Shown here: positions 1 through 8,006 of the stretch, one piece after another
How positions within the stretch are numbered: position 1 is the stretch's first letter
How the letters are laid out: every line of letters begins with the position of its first letter
Source of the DNA: Prevotella sp.
Lineage (GTDB): Bacteria; Bacteroidota; Bacteroidia; Bacteroidales; Bacteroidaceae
Direction: 5' to 3'
Assembly (NCBI GenBank): GCA_021204905.1
Contig: JAJPYN010000001.1
Coordinates: forward strand, 39,740 to 103,739
DNA: 64,000 nt
Program-made: the position numbers and the translations under genes
Notes under the pieces: model-generated
Seen by the model: only the letters and a program-made list of their open reading frames with translations
Database searches by the model: none
Told to the model about the DNA's origin: nothing

Positions 1-276
1 GAGAATTTGTATGCCGACGACGGGTCGCTGGGGATAAGGATTACGCGGGAGGAGTTCTCGAAAGCGCTGTGCTACGCCATGCAGAAACCGATAGTAAGCA
101 CCAGCGCGAACATCAGCGGCTTTCCGGCGGCGCAGAACTATAGAGATATAAGCGGGGAGATACTCGGCGCTGTAGACTATGTATGCCTGACGCGGCGGGG
201 CGAACATCTGCCCCACAAGCCGTCGTCAATCATCAAACTACGTGCGGACGGGACGGTAACAATAATAAGGAAGTAG
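1..276 (+). CDS. tsaC: Threonylcarbamoyl-AMP synthase (TsaC/Sua5/YrdC family), 3' end
   Basis: This is the C-terminal 91 codons of a gene whose start lies outside the window; the frame is open from base 1. The translation carries the family signature PIVSTSANISG followed by a final strand ending in PSSIIKL and VTIIRK, typical of YrdC-domain proteins. The enzyme makes L-threonylcarbamoyl-AMP from threonine, bicarbonate and ATP, the first step of the t6A modification of tRNAs that read ANN codons. No long C-terminal Sua5 extension follows, so it is the short TsaC type. The stop lies 34 bases before the chloride channel gene, so the two may be cotranscribed. Confidence 0.85.
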   Translation, partial: ENLYADDGSLGIRITREEFSKALCYAMQKPIVSTSANISGFPAAQNYRDISGEILGAVDYVCLTRRGEHLPHKPSSIIKLRADGTVTIIRK

Positions 277-310
277 GTGCTTTTTAAGAGATTGAGAGGG
301 AGAAAAATAT

Positions 311-2101
311 ATGGCAAGCAGCATAAAAGAGACACGTTTCGAGAGCTTTATCCGGTGGCGTGAAGCGCATATCAGCGACAAGAGTTTCATCATTTTCCTT
401 GCGTTGCTAGTAGGTGTGTTCGCATCGATTGCGGCGTATGTGCTCCACTCGTTGATACACGTCATTCAGGAACTGCTCACGTTGAACGTCCTGAAATCGG
501 AACTGAACTGGATGTATCTTGTATATCCCGTCATCGGAATACTACTGACTATCCTGTTCGTGAAATATTTCGTGAAGGACCAGATCTCTCACGGCATCAC
601 CCGCGTCCTGTATGCCATCTCCACCAAAAACTCTTTCATCCGCGCGCATAACACCTGGACGTCGGTGGTCGCCTCGAGCATCACCATCGGCTTCGGAGGG
701 TCTGTGGGAGCCGAAGCGCCTATCGTATTGACGGGCTCTTCCATAGGCAGCACGCTCGGACGGCTGTTCCATATAGACAAGAAAACGCTGATGGTACTTG
801 TCGGGTGCGGCGCGGCGGCAGCCATTGCGGGAGTGTTCAAGGCTCCTATAGCGGGATTGGTGTTCACGTTGGAGGTGCTGATGATAGACCTGTCGATGTC
901 GTCAATCCTGCCCATTCTCATCTCTTCGGTAACGGCGACGTGCTTCACTTACGTGCTTGTCGGGGAGAGCAGTCTGTTCACATATATCACCGTGCAGCCG
1001 TGGGGTGTGGAGCGCGTGCCGGCAAACATATTGCTCGGCGTCTTTCTCGGATTGGTGAGCCTTTACTTTATGCGGTCGATGAACGCCTGCGAGACGCTCT
1101 TTTCACGGATAAAAAAGACGCGGTACAGATTGCTGTTAGGCGGGGTAATCCTAAGTGCATTAATATTCCTCTTCCCCTCGCTTTACGGCGAAGGCTACTC
1201 CGCAGTGAACATTCTCCTCTCGGGGGCTGATGAAACGGGCTGGGAGACGCTGATGACCGGCTCGCTGTTCCATAATCACAACAGCTTGATTATATATGTC
1301 TTGCTTATTGTCGTGTTCAAATCCGTCGCCACGGCATCTACTAACGGTGCGGGCGGCTGCGGCGGCACATTCGCTCCCTCGCTGGTGGTAGGGGGCTTTG
1401 CGGGCTTCCTTTTCTCGCGCGTATGGAACATTTACGGTTTGGGAATAGAACTGTCGGAGGCTAATTTCACCATGCTCGGTATGGCGGGGGTTTTAGCCGG
1501 CGTGATGCATGCGCCGCTGACAGGCATTTTCCTTATTGCGGAACTGACGGGAGGATACGCCATGTTCATGCCGCTGATGATAGTGTGCGTCGTTACAGTG
1601 CTCACGACAGGCATCTTCGAACGCCACAGCATTTACGCCATACGTCTTGCCCGCGAAGGCAAACTGCTCACGCACCACACCGACCGCTCCGTACTAACAT
1701 TAATGAACCTCAACAGCGTCATCGAACACGATTACACCGCCTTTGCGCCCGACATGCCGCTGGGCAAACTCGTCAACCGCATCTCCGAGGCGCAGGTGGG
1801 CTATTTCCCCGTGGTGGGCAGCGACGGGGCCTTGCTCGGCGAAGTGAACATGAACGAAGCCCGGCATATCATCTTCCGCACCGAGCTCTATTCGCGGTTC
1901 ACCGTGGCGCAAATCATGACGCCGCCGGCAGTAACGGTGGGCAGCGGCGACCCCATGGCCGACATCATGGCGAAGTTCGAAGCGACCAACGTCGAATACA
2001 TCCCCGTGGTCGACGTGAACAACATCCTCGAAGGCTGCATCTCGCGCACAAGGGTCTACTCCCTTTACCGCAAGATGGTGGCGGATTATTCCGATGAATA
2101 A
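311..2101 (+). CDS. ClC-family chloride channel/transporter with two C-terminal CBS domains
   Basis: A 596-residue membrane protein of the voltage-gated chloride channel family. The selectivity and gating segments are visible: GSVGAEAP at residues 130-137, where Glu135 is the gating glutamate; KAPIAGLVFTLEV near 177-189; and GGCGGTFAPSLVVGG in the second half. At the position of the proton glutamate of the E. coli H+/Cl- exchanger (second Glu of its EE pair) this protein has Val189 after Glu188. Two CBS domains fill about residues 460-592 and probably bind nucleotide to regulate the pore. The gene precedes a COG0523 GTPase by 22 bases. Whether it is a channel or an exchanger cannot be settled from sequence. 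Confidence 0.93.
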   Translation: MASSIKETRFESFIRWREAHISDKSFIIFLALLVGVFASIAAYVLHSLIHVIQELLTLNVLKSELNWMYLVYPVIGILLTILFVKYFVKDQISHGITRVLYAISTKNSFIRAHNTWTSVVASSITIGFGGSVGAEAPIVLTGSSIGSTLGRLFHIDKKTLMVLVGCGAAAAIAGVFKAPIAGLVFTLEVLMIDLSMSSILPILISSVTATCFTYVLVGESSLFTYITVQPWGVERVPANILLGVFLGLVSLYFMRSMNACETLFSRIKKTRYRLLLGGVILSALIFLFPSLYGEGYSAVNILLSGADETGWETLMTGSLFHNHNSLIIYVLLIVVFKSVATASTNGAGGCGGTFAPSLVVGGFAGFLFSRVWNIYGLGIELSEANFTMLGMAGVLAGVMHAPLTGIFLIAELTGGYAMFMPLMIVCVVTVLTTGIFERHSIYAIRLAREGKLLTHHTDRSVLTLMNLNSVIEHDYTAFAPDMPLGKLVNRISEAQVGYFPVVGSDGALLGEVNMNEARHIIFRTELYSRFTVAQIMTPPAVTVGSGDPMADIMAKFEATNVEYIPVVDVNNILEGCISRTRVYSLYRKMVADYSDE

Positions 2102-2123
2102 TGCTTTAAACACATAATTATAA

Positions 2124-3311
2124 ATGAATAAAAAAGAAATCCCCGTATTGCTGCTCACGGGTTATCTCGGCAGCGGAAAAACAACCCTTCTCAACCGCAT
2201 CCTCGCTAACGAAAAAGGGTACCGGTTCGCGGTGATCGTCAACGACATCGGCGAGGTGAACATCGACGCGAGCCTCATCGCGCAGGGCGGCGTGGTGTCG
2301 GAGCAGGACACCTCCCTCGTGGCGCTGCAAAACGGCTGCATCTGCTGCACGCTCAAGACCGACCTCGCGCGGCAACTGTGCGAGCTGGCGGCCGACGGAC
2401 GGTTCGACTACATCGTCATTGAGGCCAGCGGCATCTGCGAACCCCTGCCCATCGCGCAGACTATATGCTCCATCCCCTACATGCAAGAAAGCTTCGTCGG
2501 CGACACAACGCCCGTCATGGACTGCATCGCAACGGTGGTCGACGCCAAACGCATGGCGGACGAGTTCGCAGCGGGCAGCAAGCTCACGGCCGGCAATATC
2601 GGCGAGGAGGACATCGAAAACCTTGTGATACAGCAAATCGAATTTTGCAACATCGTTCTTCTTAACAAAGCGTCGATGGTGAAACCCGCCGAACTGGGGC
2701 AAATCAAAGAGATAATCCGCGCGCTGCAACCCGACGCGGACATCATCGCCTGCGACTACTGCGACATCGACCTCGACCGCATTGTCGGCACGGGCATGTT
2801 CAACTTCGACCAAGTGGCGACATCGGCAAAGTGGATAAAAGAGATTGAAAATCAAGATGATGATGACGATGATGACGATGAGGATGAAAATCACGCGGAA
2901 GGGCATCACCACCATCATCATCACGACGAGGGCGAGGCGTTGGAATACGGCATAGGCACCTTTGTTTATTATGCGCGGCCGCCGATGGACATCAACCTCT
3001 TCGACGAGTTCGTGGCGCGACGCTGGGACAAGAACATCATCCGCGCGAAAGGCCTGTGCTGGTTTGCGCAAGAAAGCAAAATTTGTTACCTCTTCGAGCA
3101 GGCCGGACGGCAATTCGAGCTGAAAAACTGCGGGCAGTGGTATGCCACGATGCCGAAAGACGAGCTCGACAGTCTCTTGCAGCGCGAGCCCAAACTGCGC
3201 AAAGACTGGGACGAGAAGTACGGCGACCGCATGCAGAAAATAGTCTTCATCGGCCGGCACCTCGACCCCGACACCCTCCGCCGCCAGCTCGATGCCTGCC
3301 TCGCCGAGTAG
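2124..3311 (+). CDS. G3E-family GTPase, COG0523/CobW-type putative metal chaperone
   Basis: A 395-residue P-loop GTPase. The Walker A motif GYLGSGKT is at residues 13-20, the family CxCC metal motif (GCICC) at 71-75, the EASG switch motif at 100-103 and an NKAS variant of the guanine motif at 182-185. Between the GTPase and the C-terminal CobW_C domain is a metal-binding insert: a run of Asp residues (about 246-253) followed by seven His residues (262-268). COG0523 proteins deliver metals such as zinc to client enzymes; the His/Asp insert fits zinc or nickel storage. No zinc-regulated neighbour or Zur box was seen, so metal and client remain unknown. Confidence 0.9.
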   Translation: MNKKEIPVLLLTGYLGSGKTTLLNRILANEKGYRFAVIVNDIGEVNIDASLIAQGGVVSEQDTSLVALQNGCICCTLKTDLARQLCELAADGRFDYIVIEASGICEPLPIAQTICSIPYMQESFVGDTTPVMDCIATVVDAKRMADEFAAGSKLTAGNIGEEDIENLVIQQIEFCNIVLLNKASMVKPAELGQIKEIIRALQPDADIIACDYCDIDLDRIVGTGMFNFDQVATSAKWIKEIENQDDDDDDDDEDENHAEGHHHHHHHDEGEALEYGIGTFVYYARPPMDINLFDEFVARRWDKNIIRAKGLCWFAQESKICYLFEQAGRQFELKNCGQWYATMPKDELDSLLQREPKLRKDWDEKYGDRMQKIVFIGRHLDPDTLRRQLDACLAE

Positions 3312-3347
3312 CCCGCCCTTGACATTTGGCCTGATGGAAGTATTCTC

Positions 3348-3583
3348 AAACGTCGAAGACGTTGTAATAGGGTTAGCCCCATACGAAGTGTGGGGTAATG
3401 TAGGCGAAAGGGAATTAACGTCGGAGACGTTGCATAAGGACAACCCCGATACTCCGCGAAGGTGAATTAGCGTACATACTAGTTGATATGTCCCTATTCA
3501 ACATCTCCGACGTTGATATTGAAGTTGCTGCGTTACCCCACGTAAAAACGCGGGGCTATGCGTATTGAACATCTTCGATGTTT
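3348..3583. repeat. Long inverted repeat with internal hairpins (REP/REPIN-like)
   Basis: Two arms of about 96 bases (3348-3443 and 3488-3583) are inverted copies of each other. Each arm contains a small palindrome of the type acgtcggagacgt and a larger hairpin with CCCCAC/GTGGGG arms (3376-3396 and 3534-3556). This is the pattern of bacterial REP elements arranged as an inverted pair, which are usually moved by a REP-associated transposase encoded elsewhere. No open frame supports a protein here. The rest of the 3312-3695 intergenic stretch holds only the terminator of the minus-strand operon. Confidence 0.7.
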
Positions 3584-3605
3584 TTTCTCGCACGATAAAC
3601 ACTGA

Positions 3606-3644
3606 ATAAAAAAGTATGCGCACCCCGATATGAGATGCGCACAC
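3606..3644 (-). terminator. Rho-independent terminator of the TerB operon
   Basis: On the minus strand the sequence forms a stem of about 13 pairs (GTGTGCGCATCTC against GGGGTGCGCATAC, with G-T pairs) around a short loop, followed directly by a run of T. It lies 50 bases after the stop of the vWA-like lipoprotein gene. The hairpin is nearly identical to the one at 18297-18342 after the retropepsin/TPR gene, including 19 identical bases at its 5' side. Confidence 0.85.
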
Positions 3645-3695
3645 TTGTTTTAATAATCTTCTTCCAATCTTTCCTCGGGATAGCTTTTATAGCGC

Positions 3696-4535
3696 TTATT
3701 CCGATAGAAATTTATCAATAACCGTCTTTGTTGTCTTAATAACATCACTCTCCGCTATTTGCAGCTTGGAGACGCCCATTGCGCTGAACCAATCCGTAAG
3801 CACGCTTACCATTTTGTCTTTTCTTGCCGCATTGCCCGGCGTAATCTCGAGGACAAGCACTTCGATATTATCCAAATCATTCCGCTTAGCTATTAATGAG
3901 GACTTCGGATTTGCAAGAGTTTCCGCCAAGATATAAGAATATGCATCTCCTTCTTTTTTCTTATTGTCTACATGATAGATGAAACCATCTGTGAGAATGA
4001 CAATAATATTTCTGCAATTATCATCGATGCATTGCACGTCTATTTTCGATTTGTCACTGAAAAATCCCCATATATCCGAGCCGACCCACTTTTGCTCCTG
4101 AATAGTTTTATCGTAAATTTTGGAAAGGTTATCATGAAATTTTTGCTTGAAACCGTTCAAGGTGTTCAATTTCTCTTTAACATCGATTTTCGACATATCA
4201 ATGCTCAGTTCGTCGGATAAACTGTCTATGCCCGAGTCTTGCGGCGCGGGGTAGAAGATAATGTTCATCTTGTTCCCGCTTTTGAGTATTTTATGTCCTT
4301 TTGTCGCATCATAGAAATAATCACAAAGATAGTCAACTATTTCAAGGTCCTTTGTCTTTTGGTCAGGAACGCCGTTGTTCACAACCAGTCTGTCCGACAA
4401 ATCCAAGTACACGGAAATGTTGAGCGGCTTCTCCTCAGTTTTTTCAGAGCCGCTGCCCGTACAACTTGCCAATGCGGCGGCAACGGCTGCTATTATGAAG
4501 CATTTAGTCGTTGCTAATATTATTCTCTTTCTCAT
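3696..4535 (-). CDS. Lipoprotein with vWA-like domain
   Basis: A 279-residue secreted protein with a lipoprotein signal: a hydrophobic stretch ending in AALASC, with Cys25 as the likely lipidated residue. The mature part resembles a von Willebrand factor A fold: a first strand NISVYLDLSDR (40-50), where DLSDR sits where a MIDAS DxSxS motif would be, and a strand IIVILTDGF (178-186) with the TDG characteristic of MIDAS domains. The MIDAS is imperfect, so metal binding is uncertain. The gene overlaps the preceding membrane-protein gene by 32 bases and is the last gene of the TerB operon. vWA proteins often accompany TerB-type proteins in stress-response loci; the specific role is unknown. Confidence 0.75.
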   Translation of the reverse strand: MRKRIILATTKCFIIAAVAAALASCTGSGSEKTEEKPLNISVYLDLSDRLVVNNGVPDQKTKDLEIVDYLCDYFYDATKGHKILKSGNKMNIIFYPAPQDSGIDSLSDELSIDMSKIDVKEKLNTLNGFKQKFHDNLSKIYDKTIQEQKWVGSDIWGFFSDKSKIDVQCIDDNCRNIIVILTDGFIYHVDNKKKEGDAYSYILAETLANPKSSLIAKRNDLDNIEVLVLEITPGNAARKDKMVSVLTDWFSAMGVSKLQIAESDVIKTTKTVIDKFLSE

Positions 4536-5790
4536 GACCTTTATCTAAAAAAATTTGTTTTGTATTTGCGAAAATATCATTAGCTTTTTGTTTTTGATCA
4601 GGCGTGCACCCCAATACATCCATTTGGGTGATCCACCCGGAGAAGAATTCTGTTATGCCCTTGTATATCTCTTTGTAGTCAATGTGAACCTTTGTACTCA
4701 ACTCTATCATCAGTTGCTTTATTTTGCCTTCACATTTGATTTTCTCTTTGTCATTATCGGCAATGCGGCCTTTCTCTTCCTTGATTTCATTCTTCAGGTC
4801 GTCGATTTTGTTGTTGATTTCCTCTATGCGTACCTTGTTGAAATCCATCTTCTGATATGCCGTCAAAGTCATATCAAAAACAATTCCCCAGATAATATAC
4901 ACAATGAAGCCGCAGAAAATCACCGCCCATGTGTTTATGTCCTTAAATGCCACGCTAACAGGGTAGCCGCCGTTATCTCCGAAGATAAAGGTTTGTACTG
5001 TATGCAGCTGGTCTCCGATCTTGTATGCAAGAATGCAGTCAAAAATCAATGTTACCAAGACGACCGCCGCCATCTTCAGGTATTTTGTTATCCCTTTTTG
5101 GACTGAGAAGAAATGCAGTACAAAGCCCAGACCCAAAAAGATTATAGGGGCGAACACGACGAAAAACAGTTCCATGACACCGTCGCTGAAAGCATTTGCT
5201 ATTGCGTTTGAGTCGAACATTGCATTCCCTACATCTGTCATTGTTTCGGGATTTCTGAAGAATGCGGAATAGAAAGTCGAACTGTAAAAGACAAATAAGT
5301 AGAATGTCAAAGGTATAATTATAATCAAGCCTATAATCAATTTAATTCTTTGGTCCTTGTTTATGCGGTTCTTGCTTTCTTTGATGTCGGCTCTTTCGTC
5401 TGAAAGAGAGTCTATGTCTTTGTCAATAGCAGCTATCCGCTCATTTCTTGCATTTGAATCCGTATCAAGGCGCTTTATGTCCGTTCGAAGCTGTTCAATC
5501 CGGGCATTAATCGATTGCTTGCGCTGCTCTTGTAAATCCTCATTGTCAGTCTGGCTCTTGTAAAGATCGTAATAAACTTTCTGGAGGAAGGCGGGAAGGG
5601 CATGCAAACTGCCGTTAACCTTGCCGCAAACACGAGTACCCCACCGGAGGTAAGTCTCATGCTCCTGTTGTGAGTCAGGGTTCGCTTCCACGCCGCCGCT
5701 AATATAGTTGGCCGGCATCGCGTCGGAAGCGTCAGGCGCTTTCTTTGTAAAGAAAAGGCTTTTCAGTGATTTTGGTGTAATGCTTCCCAT
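4504..5790 (-). CDS. Membrane protein with four TM helices and two coiled coils
   Basis: A 428-residue protein I do not recognise as a named family. An N-terminal cytosolic-looking segment (1-80) is followed by a charged coiled coil (about 82-145), four predicted membrane helices (about 149-170, 206-228, 238-258, 287-308), a second coiled coil (about 313-366) and a C-terminal tail. The paired coiled coils on one side of the membrane suggest a scaffold or mechanosensor-like assembly. It lies 4 bases after the TerB-like gene and overlaps the vWA-like lipoprotein gene, so the three products are probably made together and may form an envelope-spanning complex. Confidence 0.75.
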   Translation of the reverse strand: MGSITPKSLKSLFFTKKAPDASDAMPANYISGGVEANPDSQQEHETYLRWGTRVCGKVNGSLHALPAFLQKVYYDLYKSQTDNEDLQEQRKQSINARIEQLRTDIKRLDTDSNARNERIAAIDKDIDSLSDERADIKESKNRINKDQRIKLIIGLIIIIPLTFYLFVFYSSTFYSAFFRNPETMTDVGNAMFDSNAIANAFSDGVMELFFVVFAPIIFLGLGFVLHFFSVQKGITKYLKMAAVVLVTLIFDCILAYKIGDQLHTVQTFIFGDNGGYPVSVAFKDINTWAVIFCGFIVYIIWGIVFDMTLTAYQKMDFNKVRIEEINNKIDDLKNEIKEEKGRIADNDKEKIKCEGKIKQLMIELSTKVHIDYKEIYKGITEFFSGWITQMDVLGCTPDQKQKANDIFANTKQIFLDKGHEKENNISND

Positions 5791-5794
5791 AACC

Positions 5795-6199
5795 TTATTC
5801 GTTTTGTGATTCTTCTATCTCTTTTAATGTATCATCAAAAGTAACGCCATTATGCACTTGTGCCAAAAGCCATTTGCTTATTTCGCCGGCATTCTCGTCC
5901 AAGAAGCCGAACCTTTTCACATAGCGTTCAAGCAGTTTCACTTCCGTATCATCTATCTCGCCGTCAGCCCATGCTATCTCGGCTAACTCGTACAGGATCC
6001 TGACCTTTTCGGAAAAATCCTCAGGCACAACAAACGATGTACCGGCAGAAAGCACGAACTTGTCAATGTCCTCTTGCGACAGCCCGTAGTTCTCCCTTCC
6101 TATTCGATACAGGGTTTCGAGTTCATTTGCATGAACAATACCATCAGCCATAACCATACTGTACAGACTGAGAAAATGCGATTGTAGCTTCTCGTTCAT
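5795..6199 (-). CDS. TerB-like (tellurite resistance/DjlA N-terminal fold) protein
   Basis: A 134-residue helical protein. It has the two-fold TerB pattern: MVMADGIVHANELETLY near residues 15-31 and AWADGEIDDTEVKLLERY near 75-92, each an ADGxxxxxE helix start with acidic residues that in TerB and DjlA proteins can bind metal. TerB-like proteins act in the cytoplasm or at the membrane in stress and phage-response complexes, often with vWA partners. It is the first gene of a three-gene operon and is preceded by a leader of about 340 bases that is repeated upstream of another gene in this window. Substrate and inducer are unknown. Confidence 0.8.
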   Translation of the reverse strand: MNEKLQSHFLSLYSMVMADGIVHANELETLYRIGRENYGLSQEDIDKFVLSAGTSFVVPEDFSEKVRILYELAEIAWADGEIDDTEVKLLERYVKRFGFLDENAGEISKWLLAQVHNGVTFDDTLKEIEESQNE

Positions 6200-6546
6200 A
6201 ATCTTTTATTTGTTAAACATATTTCTGTTTGTCCTTTTGCTCCCGGCCGGCCCTGCCAAGGGCGGTTTCAGTTTGTTCGGTGAAGGCATAAAAGAAAAGT
6301 GAGGTCAACATTCTGCCTCATCTTTCATCGTTGGGCTTGGACTCCCCGTCGTATTTATAAGGAAAAAAAGAATAACCTCACCCGGAAGTATCCCGCATTG
6401 AAATGCGAATACAAACCAAGAAAAGCATCTTTTCTCATTACTCCATACGACCTTGTGAAGTGTCCAAGTTTCACGATGACGGAATAAAGCAAAAAATGCG
6501 CTTTTGCCAATATGTCTTGCACAAGGCGCGAGGCCGAATGCAACGG
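6200..6546 (-). promoter_or_regulatory. Conserved 5' leader, copy 1 (upstream of TerB operon)
   Basis: Read on the minus strand from the promoter, this untranslated stretch of about 340 bases aligns along nearly its whole length with 16067-16392, at roughly three of four positions by eye with few gaps. Conserved blocks include a start TTGCATTCGG, gacatattggcaaaagcgca, tggtttgtattcgca and a GTGAGG/CCTCAC stem (6376-6381 with 6299-6304) followed by a T-rich tract. Homology stops near the start codon of the TerB gene. A short frame from a GTG at 6474 to 6355 is partly conserved between copies. It could be a leader RNA, an attenuator or a remnant of a mobile unit. Confidence 0.8.
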
Positions 6547-6578
6547 CAAAAGTAATAGAACGATGAGGAATATGCAAA
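6547..6578 (-). promoter_or_regulatory. Promoter of the TerB operon (copy 1)
   Basis: On the minus strand a TTTG (6575-6578) is followed after exactly 20 bases by TACTTTTG (6547-6554), matching the Bacteroidota TTTG/TAnnTTTG promoter. The copy at 16035-16066 has the same spacing and shares the block CATATTCCT in the spacer. Transcription should start at about 6540, giving a leader of about 340 bases. Confidence 0.75.
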
Positions 6579-6641
6579 CAAACGATACACAAAATTAAAG
6601 TATGTTCCGGCGGGGGAAATAGCGCAAAAGATTATTTTTGT

Positions 6642-6672
6642 TTTGTCTTTTTCGGCGGTTTACATAACTTTG
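6642..6672 (+). promoter_or_regulatory. Promoter of the AAA ATPase gene
   Basis: TTTG at 6642-6645 and TAACTTTG at 6665-6672 are separated by 19 bases, a good match to the Bacteroidota promoter. Transcription should start near 6680, about 40 bases before the ATG at 6719. It points away from the TerB-operon promoter. Confidence 0.65.
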
Positions 6673-6718
6673 CGGTGGTAAATCGTCCGCCCGCGGGGGC
6701 GGGGTTGCCCGGGATTTT

Positions 6719-7906
6719 ATGGAGACATTTTACGAGACACATTCGAACCTTGTGGAGCAGTTGGGCGTCAAGATGCGCCGGGGCTTGATGGACGAGATCG
6801 ACCGCAGTGCGCGGCTCATCGGCATCAAGGGTTCGCGCGGGGTGGGCAAGACCACGTTCCTGCTGCAATATGCCAAGGAATATTACGGTGCGCTGGACCG
6901 CCGCTGCCTTTACGTTAACATGAACAATTTCTATTTTCAGGGGCGCGGTTTCACGGAGTTTGCCGGCGAGTTTGTTAAGCGCGGAGGCGAGTGTTTGCTG
7001 ATAGATCAGGTGTTCAAGCAGCCTGACTGGAGCCGCGAGCTGAGGCAGTGTTACGACCGTTACCCCTCGCTGCAAATCATTTTTACGGGGTCGAGCGTGA
7101 TGCGGCTCAAAGAGGAGAATGCCGACATCGGCCATATCGTGAAGAGTTACAACCTGCGCGGGTTCTCTTTCCGCGAGTTCCTTAACGTTACGACGGGCAA
7201 CAATTTCCCGGCGTTCACCCTCGACGAGATCCTCTCCGACCACGAGCGTCTGGCGAAGAAAATCCTGCCGCACATCAGTCCGCAGAAGTACTTCGCCGAC
7301 TATCTCCACCACGGTTATTACCCCTTCCACCTCGAGCAGCGCAACTTCCCCGAGAACCTTCTCAAGACGATGAATATGATGACCGAAGTGGACATCCTGC
7401 TCATCAAACAGATGGAGCTGAAATACCTCACGAAGATTAAAAAGCTCTTTTACCTGCTCGCTGTCGAAGGCGCGAAGGCCCCGAACGTGTCGACGCTGGC
7501 AAAGGCGGTGAACACCAGTCGCGCCACGGTGATGAACTATATCAAATACCTCTCCGACGCGCGGCTGATAAACATCATCTACCCCGTCGGCGGCAATTTC
7601 CCCAAGAAGCCGTCGAAGGTGATGCTCCACAACCCGAACATGCTCTACGCCATCTACCCCATCCGCGCCGGCGAGCAGGAGGTGATGGAGACGTTCTTCG
7701 TCAATGCGCTCTGGCGCGACCACGTGGTCAGTCAGAAGGGCAAGGATCCGTTTTACACCATCGACGGCAAGTACCGCTTCCGCATCGTCGACGCAAGGAA
7801 CGACCGCAAGGTGCGCTACCTCGACGACGCCTATTTCGCGCGCTACAACACGGAGGTGGGGCGCGGCAACAAGCTGCCCCTGTGGCTGCTCGGGTTCTTG
7901 TATTAA
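6719..7906 (+). CDS. AAA-family ATPase with C-terminal DUF4143-like domain (COG1373)
   Basis: A 395-residue ATP-binding protein. Walker A is GSRGVGKT at residues 38-45; a Walker B-like strand ECLLIDQV and a sensor strand IIFTGSS follow. The second half has a winged-helix-like segment (NVSTLAKAVNTSRATVMNYIKYL) and an end typical of the large COG1373 family of ATPases that are abundant in Bacteroidales. These proteins are often compared with archaeal ATPases and toxin-antitoxin-linked genes, but no biochemical role is established. The gene stands alone with its own promoter, between the TerB operon (divergent) and nifJ. Confidence 0.85.
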   Translation: METFYETHSNLVEQLGVKMRRGLMDEIDRSARLIGIKGSRGVGKTTFLLQYAKEYYGALDRRCLYVNMNNFYFQGRGFTEFAGEFVKRGGECLLIDQVFKQPDWSRELRQCYDRYPSLQIIFTGSSVMRLKEENADIGHIVKSYNLRGFSFREFLNVTTGNNFPAFTLDEILSDHERLAKKILPHISPQKYFADYLHHGYYPFHLEQRNFPENLLKTMNMMTEVDILLIKQMELKYLTKIKKLFYLLAVEGAKAPNVSTLAKAVNTSRATVMNYIKYLSDARLINIIYPVGGNFPKKPSKVMLHNPNMLYAIYPIRAGEQEVMETFFVNALWRDHVVSQKGKDPFYTIDGKYRFRIVDARNDRKVRYLDDAYFARYNTEVGRGNKLPLWLLGFLY

Positions 7907-8006
7907 CCTTCGCGAAAAGGCATAATTATTCCTTTAAACCGCATATCAATACTTTAAAACTGCATATTTATTTAATCATAAACCAAAAACATAAGACAAA
8001 ACGATT

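Noticed and set aside
6305..6592. A 95-codon minus-strand frame through leader copy 1
   Set aside because: Its frame is broken in the homologous leader copy, and it overlaps the promoter.
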